Below are positions 24,782 through 32,533 of a DNA stretch of 64,000 bases, piece after piece. Positions within the stretch are counted from its first letter, which is position 1. Each line of letters opens with the position of its first letter. The stretch covers positions 196,476 through 260,475 of the forward strand of contig NZ_KI911536.1 of NCBI RefSeq assembly GCF_000515115.1. The letters run 5' to 3'. The position numbers and the translations under genes are program-made. Source of the DNA: Nocardiopsis sp. CNT312 (lineage in GTDB: Bacteria > Actinomycetota > Actinomycetes > Streptosporangiales > Streptosporangiaceae). Below the pieces are notes generated by a model. The model did not search any database, was not told where the DNA came from, and saw nothing but the letters and a program-made list of their open reading frames with translations.

Positions 24782-26205
24782 CCCTCACTCCTTCCGTCCC
24801 TCTTCCACCAGCGGCGGAACGACTCCTTGGGGAGGCCGGGGAGGTCGCGTGTATCGGTCCACTGGCCCGCCAGGCCGGGCAGGTGCCTGGGCACGGCGCC
24901 GCCCGCCAGCCCCGCCGCCCTCTGCGCCGCCTCCAGGGCGGTCGGTGAGCCGAACACCGCGCCCGCGCCCGCCATGAGCGCCTTCTCCCCGAGGTGTCCG
25001 CTCCCCTCGGCGACCTCCTCGCGCAGGTGGACCAGGACCTCGGGGATGTCGATGGCCACCGGGCAGACCTCGTAGCAGGCCCCGCACAGCGACGAGGCGT
25101 AGGGCAGCGCCTCGTCGGCAGCCGAGGACATGCCGCGCAGTTGCGGGGTGAGGATCGCGCCGATCGGCCCGGGATAGACCGAGCCGTAGGCGTGTCCGCC
25201 GGTGCGCTCGTAGACCGGGCAGGTGTTCAGGCACGCCGAGCAGCGGATGCACCGCAGAGCCTGCCGCCCGACGGTGTCGGCCAGCACGTCGGTGCGGCCG
25301 TTGTCCAGCAGTACCAGGTGGAATTCCTGGGGGCCGTCGCCGGGGGCCACCCCCGTCCAGGTCGAGGTGTAGGGGTTCATCCGCTCTCCGGTGGAGGAGC
25401 GCGGCAGCAGTTGCATGAACACCTCCAGGTCCGACCAGGTCGGCACGATCTTCTCGATACCGACCACGGAGATGAGTGTCCGCGGCAGGGTCAGGCACAT
25501 GCGTCCGTTGCCCTCCGACTCCAGCACCACGAGCGTGCCGGAGTCGGCCACCGCGAAGTTGGCCCCCGACACCGCCGTGCGGGTACGCAGGAAGCGCTCG
25601 CGCAGGTGCACCCGGGCGGCCTCGGCCAGCGCCCGGGGATCGTCGGTGAGGTCGGCGGGGGCGGGCGTGCCCCACTCGGCCATCTGCTCCAGGAAGATCT
25701 CCCGGATCTGGGAGCGCCCGAGGTGGATGGCGGGTACGAGGATGTGCGAGGGCAGGTCCTCACCCAGTTGCACGATCAGCTCGGCCAGGTCGGTCTCGTA
25801 GGCGGTGATGCCCGCCCGCTCCAGTGCCTGGTTGAGCTCGATCTCCTGGGTGGCCATCGACTTGACCTTGACCACGTCGCTCTCGCCGGTCTCCTGGACC
25901 AGCCGGGTGACGATCGTGTTGGCCTCCTCGGCGTCAGCGGCCCAGTGCACCGTGCCGCCCGCGCGCTGGACGGAGCGCTCCAGCTCCTCCAGGTAGTGGT
26001 CGAGGTGGCGCAGGGTGTGGTCCTTGACCTCCTTGCCGCGGGCGCGCAGCCGCATCCAGTCGGCGCCGAGCTCGTCGACGGCCTCGGTGCGCTTGCCGCG
26101 GATGGTGCGGGTGGCCTTGCGCAGGTTGTGTCGCAGTTGGGAGTCCTCCACGGCGGAGCGCGCCGCGTCGGGGAAGGGCGGGATGCCCAGGAACGTTCCG
26201 CTCAT
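24778..26205 (-). CDS. lutB: lactate utilization protein LutB, iron-sulfur subunit
   Basis: 475 residues, normal for LutB. The N-terminal DUF162 domain includes VKVKSMATQEIELNQ and NFAVADSGTLVVLESEGNGR. Two [4Fe-4S] ferredoxin-type clusters follow: CIRCSACLNTCPVY and SLCGACYEVCPVAIDIPEV. The C-terminal domain has the conserved PSWTD-like linker reduced to LPGLAGQWTDTRDLP. ATG 26205 overlaps the lutA stop as ATGA, indicating translational coupling. Acts at the membrane side of the respiratory chain, likely delivering electrons toward menaquinone. Confidence 0.95.
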   Translation of the reverse strand: MSGTFLGIPPFPDAARSAVEDSQLRHNLRKATRTIRGKRTEAVDELGADWMRLRARGKEVKDHTLRHLDHYLEELERSVQRAGGTVHWAADAEEANTIVTRLVQETGESDVVKVKSMATQEIELNQALERAGITAYETDLAELIVQLGEDLPSHILVPAIHLGRSQIREIFLEQMAEWGTPAPADLTDDPRALAEAARVHLRERFLRTRTAVSGANFAVADSGTLVVLESEGNGRMCLTLPRTLISVVGIEKIVPTWSDLEVFMQLLPRSSTGERMNPYTSTWTGVAPGDGPQEFHLVLLDNGRTDVLADTVGRQALRCIRCSACLNTCPVYERTGGHAYGSVYPGPIGAILTPQLRGMSSAADEALPYASSLCGACYEVCPVAIDIPEVLVHLREEVAEGSGHLGEKALMAGAGAVFGSPTALEAAQRAAGLAGGAVPRHLPGLAGQWTDTRDLPGLPKESFRRWWKRDGRSEG

Positions 26206-26942
26206 CGGTGGGCGGCCTCCTTCTCGGTGCTGGCGAGGATCTCGGCGATGTGCGCCACCCGCATCCCGGACCGCTGCCGGGAGAGGGTGCCGCCGATGTG
26301 CATGAGGCAGGAGTTGTCGACAGCGCACAGGACCTCGGCGCCGGTCGCCACGGCGTTGCGGGCCTTGTCCGCGCCCATCGCGGAGGAGACGTCGCCGTTC
26401 TTGACGGCGAAGGTCCCCCCGAACCCGCAGCACTCGGTGGCGCCGGGCAGCTCCATCAGCTCCAGTCCGCGCACGTTGCGCAGCAATCGGTAGGGCCGGT
26501 CGCCCAGGCCGAGCATCCGCAGCCCGTGGCAGGTGGGATGGTAGGCGACCTTGTGCGGGTAGTAGGCCCCCACGTCGGTCACCCCCAGCACGTCCACCAG
26601 CAGTTCGGTGAGGTCGTACACGCGCGGGGCGAGTTCGGCGACCTCGCGGGACAGGCGGCTGCCCCCCTCGCCCAGACGGGGGTAGTTGTCGCGGACCATC
26701 GCCGCGCACGACCCCGAGGGGGCGACGACGGCGTCGGCGTCGGCGAAGGTCTCCACGAAGCGCACGGCCAGCTTCTCGGCGGCCCTGCGGTAGCCGGTGT
26801 TGTAGTGCATCTGGCCGCAGCAGGTCTGACCGGCCGGGAAGACGACCTCGTGGCCCAGCCGTTCGAGGAGACCGACCACTGCCCGCCCGGTGCCGGGAAA
26901 GAGCGTGTCGTTGACGCACGTGACGAAGAGCGCGATCCGCAT
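26202..26942 (-). CDS. lutA: lactate utilization protein LutA
   Basis: 246 residues with two CCG (DUF224) cysteine-rich motifs, as in heterodisulfide reductase subunit B and glycolate oxidase GlcF: GQTCCGQMHYNTGY and ATECCGFGGTFAVK, with supporting Cys in APSGSCAAMV and YHPTCHGLR. These bind an unusual iron-sulfur cluster. First gene of lutABC, reading away from a GntR-type regulator across 194 bases that contain two matching operator-like sites. Confidence 0.95.
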   Translation of the reverse strand: MRIALFVTCVNDTLFPGTGRAVVGLLERLGHEVVFPAGQTCCGQMHYNTGYRRAAEKLAVRFVETFADADAVVAPSGSCAAMVRDNYPRLGEGGSRLSREVAELAPRVYDLTELLVDVLGVTDVGAYYPHKVAYHPTCHGLRMLGLGDRPYRLLRNVRGLELMELPGATECCGFGGTFAVKNGDVSSAMGADKARNAVATGAEVLCAVDNSCLMHIGGTLSRQRSGMRVAHIAEILASTEKEAAHR

Positions 26943-26976
26943 GGGGCCTCCTTCTCACCCGACGCCGCGGGTTCAT

Positions 26977-26988
26977 ATTGGTCCGATC
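26977..26988. promoter_or_regulatory. putative LutR/FadR-type operator 1
   Basis: ATTGGTCCGATC, 35 bases upstream of the lutA start. Same core as the site at 27062-27073. FadR-subfamily regulators such as LldR and PdhR recognise TTGGTnnnACC-type sites. Confidence 0.45.
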
Positions 26989-27061
26989 ACTTTCGCATGA
27001 CTTTGCGGATTTCGCCAGTAAAATTCCAGTTTGGGGGGTGTATCAGCCTGTGTCAGGGAAA

Positions 27062-27073
27062 ATTGGTATGATC
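27062..27073. promoter_or_regulatory. putative LutR/FadR-type operator 2
   Basis: ATTGGTATGATC, 85 bases from the first copy and 64 bases before the regulator's GTG. It contains TATGAT, a good -10 match, so binding could control the regulator itself. Confidence 0.45.
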
Positions 27074-27136
27074 TCTAGCGTCATGGAGGTCGCGGGAACG
27101 ACACCGGCGGCCCGCCCCCGAACCCGTGGAGGCACC

Positions 27137-27838
27137 GTGGGCCAGGAGCGCACCCCCGTCACCCACCGGGCGGTCGAACAGGTCAAGGCGATGATCGCCC
27201 AGGGCGAGGTCGGCCCCGGCCAGCGCCTGCCCACCGAGCGCGACCTCGCCGTCAGGCTCGGTGTCTCCCGCAGCTCCATGCGCGAGGCCATCCGGGCCCT
27301 GACCACCCTGGGGGTACTCGAATCCCGGCACGGTGCCGGCGTCTACGTCACGGCGCTGCGCCCCTCCGACCTGCTGGAGACCTTCTCCGTCCTGGCCGAG
27401 GTCTCCCAGGGGGAGACCCTCCTGGAGGTGCTCCAGGTGCGCCGTATGCTCGAACCCGCCGCCACCGCGCTGGCCGCGGCCCGCGCCACCCCGGCCGACC
27501 TCGAGCGCGTGGGCGACCTGCTCGGCCGTATCGACGGCGGACAGGACACACTCGGCACCGACACCGTCAGCGCCGACCTCGGCTTCCACCAGGCCATCGT
27601 CGCCAGCACCGGCAACGCCACCCTGGCCGCCGTCAACGAGGGCCTGTCCTCGCGCACCTTCAACGCCCGCGTGTGGGCCGGGCACAAGGAGGCGGGGCTG
27701 GCGGCCAAACTCCGCGAGGACCACGAGCGCATCCACGAGGCGCTCACGGCGCGCGACCCCGATGCCGCGCGCGCCGCGGCGACCGTGCACGTCATGCGTG
27801 TCGAACGGTGGCTGACCGCGGAAGGCCGCGCCGGCTGA
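27137..27838 (+). CDS. FadR-subfamily GntR regulator, likely lactate-responsive
   Basis: 233 residues from GTG 27137 with GGAGGC six bases before; ATG codons at 27068 and 27083 are in frame but lack a site. N-terminal winged helix: AVEQVKAMIAQGEVGPGQRLPTER, LAVRLGVSRSSMREAIRALTTLGVLESRHGAGVYV. The C-terminal FCD domain has the metal/ligand residues in SADLGFHQAIVASTGN and LREDHERIHEALTARDPDAA. Divergence from lutABC and shared sites make it a probable LutR/LldR analogue that releases the operon when lactate is present; this is inference. Confidence 0.85.
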   Translation: MGQERTPVTHRAVEQVKAMIAQGEVGPGQRLPTERDLAVRLGVSRSSMREAIRALTTLGVLESRHGAGVYVTALRPSDLLETFSVLAEVSQGETLLEVLQVRRMLEPAATALAAARATPADLERVGDLLGRIDGGQDTLGTDTVSADLGFHQAIVASTGNATLAAVNEGLSSRTFNARVWAGHKEAGLAAKLREDHERIHEALTARDPDAARAAATVHVMRVERWLTAEGRAG

Positions 27839-27846
27839 CGTCGGCC

Positions 27847-28164
27847 TCACGCCCGCTTCCGGCGCGCCCGTTCGGCGAACTCCTCCGCCTTCAGCAGCCG
27901 GGCCAGCTCCTCCCGCCGCGCCACGGGCGGCGGGCCCCCCGGGTCCGGGCGCGGGTCGGGCAGCTCCCTGCGGAGCTCCTCCCCGATGCCGAGGGCACCG
28001 CGGTCCTCCAACTCCTCGATCCGGTGCCCGTAGGGGTGGTCGAGCAGGTACTCGGCCACGGCCGAGTCCTGGTCGGCGGCGCCCACGTCCATCTCGGCGT
28101 CCACGTCGTCGATCCCGGCACCACCGGTGCCGTCCATCGTGAAGTCCTCGGGTCGATCCGTCAC
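27847..28164 (-). CDS. small acidic hypothetical protein
   Basis: 105 residues from GTG 28164, preceded by GAGGGGGA. The N-terminal third is acidic (DDVDAEMDVGAADQD), then AEYLLDHPYGHRIEELEDRGALGI and a basic C-terminal helix (REELARLLKAEEFAERARRKRA). No known motif. The charge split suggests a protein-binding helix with a disordered acidic arm. Its stop is 8 bases from that of the convergent GntR regulator, and its start is divergent from pgi. Confidence 0.6.
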   Translation of the reverse strand: MTDRPEDFTMDGTGGAGIDDVDAEMDVGAADQDSAVAEYLLDHPYGHRIEELEDRGALGIGEELRRELPDPRPDPGGPPPVARREELARLLKAEEFAERARRKRA

Positions 28165-28425
28165 GGGCGTCCCCCTCGCCTCGATCCCTCCTCTTTCGAT
28201 CATGCCTGGTCGCGGCGGGTGTTTCCAGTGACGGGACCGCGCGGTCCCCTCGTTCGGGGCCCCGTCCGTCCGCCCCCACCGGCGCACCACATGGTCTAGA
28301 CCGGTAAGGACCGTGCCGTGTCCGTGAAAGGCTGGGAGCCGCCGCGCGAGCGGGACCGGCACGGCGGCCGGGGGACACCCCGACCGCGCGGCACACCGAT
28401 CCCTTCGATCACGAGGAGCCACCGG

Positions 28426-30099
28426 ATGCCTGGCAGCACGAGCCCCCACGGACCGGCCACCCCGCTGGACCGGAGCGGGGAGTGGGCGGCACTGGACAAG
28501 CACCGCACCGACCTCGGCAGCGTCCGCCTTCGGAGCCTGTTCGCCGACGACCCCGCACGTGCCGAGCGGTTCACGCTCGACGTCGGCGACCTGCACGTCG
28601 ACTACTCCCGCAACCTGGTGACCGGCCGGACCCTGGACCTGCTGGCCGACCTGGCCGGGGCCGCCGGGGTGGCGGACCTGCGCGACGCCATGCTGGCCGG
28701 GGAGCACATCAACACCACCGAGGACCGCTCCGTTCTGCACACCGCGCTGCGCGCCCCCCGCGGAGCCGTCGTCGAGTCCGACGGCCACGACGTCGTCCCC
28801 GGCGTCCACCGCGTCCTGGACGAGATGGCGGCCTTCGCCGAGCGCGTGCGCTCGGGCTCCTGGCTCGGCCACACAGGCGAGCCCGTCCGGCGCGTGGTCA
28901 ACATCGGCATCGGCGGCTCCGACCTGGGCCCCGCCATGGCCTACGAGGCGCTGCGCCCCTACACCGACCGCCGCCTGGAGTTCCGGTTCGTCTCCAACGT
29001 GGACGGCACCGACCTGCACGAGGCCCTCATCGACGCCGACCCGGCCCGCACCCTGTTCGTGGTCGCCTCCAAGACCTTCACCACCGTGGAGACCATCACC
29101 AACGCCACGGCGGCGCGCGCCTGGCTGGCCCAGGGCCTGGGGACGGGCACCGACAGCGACGCGGTCGCCAGGCACTTCGTGGCGGTCTCCACCAACGCCG
29201 AAGCGGTCGCCCGGTTCGGCATCGACACCGCCAACATGTTCGAGTTCTGGGACTGGGTGGGCGGACGCTACTCCTACGACTCGGCGATCGGCCTGTCCCT
29301 CATGGTGGCGCTGGGCCCCGAGCGCTTCCGGGAGATGCTCGCCGGGTTCCACCTGATGGACGAGCACTTCGCCACCGCGCCGCCCCAGCGCAACCTGCCC
29401 TTCCTGCTGGGCCTGCTGGGCGTGTGGTACGGCGCCTTCTTCGACGCCCACAGCCACGCGGTCCTGCCCTACAGCCACCACATGTCGAAGTTCACCGCCT
29501 ACCTGCAACAGCTCGACATGGAGTCCAACGGCAAGTCCGTCCAGCGCGACGGCTCCCCCGTCACCTGGCAGACCGGCCCGATCGTGTGGGGCACCCCCGG
29601 AACCAACGGCCAGCACGCCTACTTCCAGCTCCTGCACCAGGGCACCCGCCTGGTGCCCGCCGACCTCATCGGGTTCGCCGTCCCCGCCCCCGGCCTGCCC
29701 GCGGACCTCGCCCGTCAGCACGACCTGCTCATGGCCAACCTGTTCGCCCAGGGGCAGGCACTGGCCTTCGGCAGGACCGCCGAGGAGGTGGCCGCCGAGG
29801 GCGTGCCCGCCGACCTGGTTCCGCACCGCACCTTCGCGGGCAACCGCCCCACCACCACCATCCTCGCCGAGCGGCTGAGCCCCTCCGTGCTCGGCCAGCT
29901 CGTCGCCCTCTACGAGCACAAGGTGTTCGTCCAGGGCGCGGTGTGGAACATCAACTCCTTCGACCAGTGGGGGGTGGAACTGGGCAAGGCCCTGGCCAAG
30001 CGGGTCGAGCCCGCACTGACCAGCGGGGCCGAAGCCCCGGGGCTGGACGCCTCCACCGCCGCGCTGGTCCGGCGCTACCGGAACATGCGGGGCCGGTGA
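28426..30099 (+). CDS. pgi: glucose-6-phosphate isomerase
   Basis: 557 residues, full length, interconverting glucose-6-phosphate and fructose-6-phosphate in the cytosol. Signatures: [41 protein letters not shown], the PROSITE-type region [19 protein letters not shown], the catalytic Glu/His regions [11 protein letters not shown] and [14 protein letters not shown], and the C-terminal [23 protein letters not shown] with the catalytic Lys. ATG 28426 follows GAGGAG. Monocistronic, ended by a strong hairpin. Confidence 0.97.
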   Translation: MPGSTSPHGPATPLDRSGEWAALDKHRTDLGSVRLRSLFADDPARAERFTLDVGDLHVDYSRNLVTGRTLDLLADLAGAAGVADLRDAMLAGEHINTTEDRSVLHTALRAPRGAVVESDGHDVVPGVHRVLDEMAAFAERVRSGSWLGHTGEPVRRVVNIGIGGSDLGPAMAYEALRPYTDRRLEFRFVSNVDGTDLHEALIDADPARTLFVVASKTFTTVETITNATAARAWLAQGLGTGTDSDAVARHFVAVSTNAEAVARFGIDTANMFEFWDWVGGRYSYDSAIGLSLMVALGPERFREMLAGFHLMDEHFATAPPQRNLPFLLGLLGVWYGAFFDAHSHAVLPYSHHMSKFTAYLQQLDMESNGKSVQRDGSPVTWQTGPIVWGTPGTNGQHAYFQLLHQGTRLVPADLIGFAVPAPGLPADLARQHDLLMANLFAQGQALAFGRTAEEVAAEGVPADLVPHRTFAGNRPTTTILAERLSPSVLGQLVALYEHKVFVQGAVWNINSFDQWGVELGKALAKRVEPALTSGAEAPGLDASTAALVRRYRNMRGR

Positions 30100-30102
30100 G
30101 AA

Positions 30103-30137
30103 GGGGGCGGGCCGTGCGGGGGGCAGGGCCCGCCCCC
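30103..30137 (+). terminator. terminator of pgi
   Basis: 11-base arms GGGGGCGGGCC (30103-30113) and GGCCCGCCCCC (30127-30137) around a 13-base loop, three bases after the pgi stop. Confidence 0.75.
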
Positions 30138-30170
30138 AACCGTCGCCCGCGGCACGGGTTTCTTTCCGGG

Positions 30171-30413
30171 CAGGAGCCGTCCAGGCACCGGGCGACACCG
30201 GTCGGGGCCCGTCCGGTGTCGCCGAACCCGCGCAGATCCAGCGCCACCGGTCGGCGGCGCTCGGGCAGCGCCGGCGTGGTGCGCTGCCCGAACGCCCAGG
30301 AGGGGAGTGGGCCGTGCACGAACACGCCCGGTTCGCCGTCGCGGTCCAGGCGCAGCAGGCGGGTACGCGGCCGGTCGGTGCCGACGCGGGCGGAGACCAC
30401 CGCGGACAGCGGA
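30171..30413 (-). pseudogene. alpha/beta-hydrolase N-terminal fragment
   Basis: The minus strand encodes RTRLLRLDRDGEPGVFVHGP followed by LPSWAFGQRTTPALPERRRP and VALDLRGFGDTGRAP. This is the start of an alpha/beta-hydrolase: strand 3, the oxyanion HG motif, then the DLRGxGxT strand 4. The sequence stops matching at about residue 75, before the nucleophile elbow, and no catalytic Ser/Asp/His remains. There is no convincing start codon. It is a relic squeezed between pgi and the ABC-F leader. Confidence 0.55.
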
Positions 30414-30799
30414 ACGGGCCTCGCGGCTCCTTTCGGCGCGCGGAGGACCCCGGAGGGGGCGGTCGGCACGCAGGGTACGGGCCTGGGAACCGCGTCCCCT
30501 GTTCGCGTGGGGCCCGGCCACCGGTACGTTCCCTCGAACCGGACGGCGCGGTGCCGAAGAGGACACCGAAAAACGTTGGCCCCGCCTCGGGACACGCGGA
30601 TAGCCTGATCGCACGATGCTGAGCTGACACCACGAGACCACACGCGCCGAGCGCGCGGCGCTCGCCCGCACCTGCGGGCTCCGAGCCCTCGCCCCGCTCG
30701 GTGCCTTCCCGTTCCCACGCGGGTGCGGTCTCGGTGTCGGCTGTCCCAGCCCCGGACCGCGCTCCGCATCGAGACCCGCCCTGAGACGAAGGGCGGCCC
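30414..30799 (+). other. untranslated region upstream of the ABC-F gene
   Basis: 386 bases with no supported gene. TTGGCC and TAGCCT (about 30577-30607, 19-base spacing) could be a promoter. That would leave a leader of roughly 190 bases containing a three-codon reading frame ATG CTG AGC TGA at 30616-30627 and a small hairpin CCCGCA/TGCGGG (30665-30678). Leader-based attenuation is known for ABC-F resistance genes; here it is only a possibility. Confidence 0.35.
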
Positions 30800-32461
30800 A
30801 TGACCGCATACGACACGTTGCCGACCACATCGGGCGGACCCGTGCTGCGCGCACGCGACCTCGCCAAGGCCTACGGTGCCCGGGTGGTGTTCGACGGCCT
30901 CGACCTGGACGCCGCGCCCGGCCACAGGATCGGCCTGGTGGGGGAGAACGGTGCGGGTAAGTCCACGCTGCTGCGGCTGCTCGGCGGGCTGGAGGAGCCC
31001 GACGCCGGAACCGTGGCCGGCCCCGACGACACCGGCGTCCTCCACCAGGAACTGCCGTATCCGCCCGACACGACCCTGGCCGAGGTGGTTGCCGAGGCGC
31101 TTGCCCCCGCACGGGAGGTCGAGCGCCGCCTGGCCGGGGCCACCACCGCTCTGGAAGCCGACCCGGCCGACGCACACGCGCTGCGCGCCTACGGTCGGAC
31201 CCTGTCCGAGGCGGAACGGCTGGAGGTGTGGGACGCCGGCCACCGTGCCGAGACCGTGCTGGCCGGACTGGGCCTGGCGGGGATCCCGCCACGGCGGCGG
31301 GTCGGACGGATGTCGGGGGGCGAGCGGGGCCGTCTGGGCCTGGCCGCCCTGTTGGTCCGCCGCCCCGGGGCGCTGCTGCTGGACGAGCCCACCAACCACC
31401 TCGACGACCGGGCCATGGAGTTCCTGGAGGGCTACCTGCGCTCCCTGCCGGGCGCGGTGGTGTTGGCCAGTCACGACCGCGTGTTCCTCGACGCGGTGTG
31501 CACGGGGCTGGTGGACCTGGACCCGGCGGTGGACGGGCCGGTCCACTACGGCGGCGCCTATTCCGCCTACCTGCGGGAGAAGCGCCTGCAGCGGCAGCGC
31601 TGGGAGCAGCGCCACCAGCGCGAGCAGAGGGACATGAAGGCGCTGCGCGAGGCGGTGCGCACCACCGCGCGCCAGGTCGCGCACGGCCGCGGCCCCAGGG
31701 ACAACGCGAAGATGGCCTACGACTACAAGGGCGGTCGGGTCGCCGCGCAGGTCTCCCGGCGGGTCCGCGAAACGCGGGGTCGGCTGGAGGAACTGGAGCG
31801 CGGCCAGGTGCGTGAGCCGCCCCGGCCGCTGAGCTTCGCCGGATCACTGACCCGGGACCCTGGCACGGACGGCACGGCCCTGGAGGTCCGGGACCTGGTG
31901 GTGCCCGGGAGGCTGGAGGTGGCCCGGCTGGACGTGCCCTCGGACGCGCGGCTGCTGGTCACCGGTCCCAACGGGGCGGGCAAGTCCACGCTGCTGCGTG
32001 CCATGGGGCACCTGCTGCGCCCGGAGTCGGGACAGGTGTGGTGGCGGCGGGGCGCGACGGTGGCGCTGCTGGAGCAGGACGTGGTCTTCCCCGACCCGCG
32101 GCGGACGCCCCGCTCGCTGTACGGGGGGCTGAAGGCTGGCTCGGACCGGCCGCGCCTGAGCGAACTGGGGCTGGTGGCCGCCCGCGACCAGGACCGGCCG
32201 GTGGGGGAGCTGAGCGTGGGCCAGCGGCGCAGGCTGGCCCTGGCGATGCTGGTGGGGGCGGCTCCGGACGTGCTGCTGCTGGATGAGCCCACCAACCACC
32301 TGTCCCTGTCTCTGGCGGAGGAGCTGGAGGAGGCGCTGGGGCGCGCGCCCGGCGCGGTCGTGGCGGCCTCGCACGACCGGTGGCTGCGCCGCCGCTGGGA
32401 GGGGGCGCGCCTGCGCCTGGAGGAGGGACGCCCCGTCGAAAGCATTGAATCTACGTCGTAA
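30800..32461 (+). CDS. ABC-F family ribosome protection/antibiotic-resistance ATPase
   Basis: 553 residues, two ATPase domains and no membrane segments. Domain 1: Walker A GLVGENGAGKSTLLRLLGG, signature RMSGGERGRLGLAALL, Walker B LLLDEPTNHLDDRAMEFLEG. The interdomain linker is basic and helical (LQRQRWEQRHQREQRDMKALRE). Domain 2: VTGPNGAGKSTLLRAMGHL, signature ELSVGQRRRLALAMLVG and LLLDEPTNHLSLSLAEEL. Length and domain style resemble actinomycete TlrC/OleB/SrmB macrolide-resistance proteins, which displace the drug from the ribosome. No biosynthetic cluster is next to it, so it may be intrinsic resistance. Confidence 0.88.
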   Translation: MTAYDTLPTTSGGPVLRARDLAKAYGARVVFDGLDLDAAPGHRIGLVGENGAGKSTLLRLLGGLEEPDAGTVAGPDDTGVLHQELPYPPDTTLAEVVAEALAPAREVERRLAGATTALEADPADAHALRAYGRTLSEAERLEVWDAGHRAETVLAGLGLAGIPPRRRVGRMSGGERGRLGLAALLVRRPGALLLDEPTNHLDDRAMEFLEGYLRSLPGAVVLASHDRVFLDAVCTGLVDLDPAVDGPVHYGGAYSAYLREKRLQRQRWEQRHQREQRDMKALREAVRTTARQVAHGRGPRDNAKMAYDYKGGRVAAQVSRRVRETRGRLEELERGQVREPPRPLSFAGSLTRDPGTDGTALEVRDLVVPGRLEVARLDVPSDARLLVTGPNGAGKSTLLRAMGHLLRPESGQVWWRRGATVALLEQDVVFPDPRRTPRSLYGGLKAGSDRPRLSELGLVAARDQDRPVGELSVGQRRRLALAMLVGAAPDVLLLDEPTNHLSLSLAEELEEALGRAPGAVVAASHDRWLRRRWEGARLRLEEGRPVESIESTS

Positions 32462-32466
32462 AGGCC

Positions 32467-32504
32467 TCGGTCCGTTCCGCCGGAACGAGAGCGGAACGGA
32501 CCGA
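32467..32504. terminator. bidirectional hairpin between ABC-F and kinase genes
   Basis: Perfect 14-base arms (TCGGTCCGTTCCGC at 32467-32480, its complement at 32491-32504) around a 10-base loop, between two convergent stops. Confidence 0.75.
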
Positions 32505-32533
32505 CCGCCGCCCTCCCGGTGGAACCGCCGAGC

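Noticed and set aside
30616..30627. Three-codon frame ATG CTG AGC TGA as a proven leader peptide
   Set aside because: It is too short to judge by sequence, and its ribosome-binding site is not evident; kept only as a speculation in the ABC-F leader.
27847..30867. A 1006-codon minus-strand frame across pgi
   Set aside because: Only its last 105 codons (from GTG 28164) have normal coding character; the rest is the shadow of pgi plus noncoding DNA.
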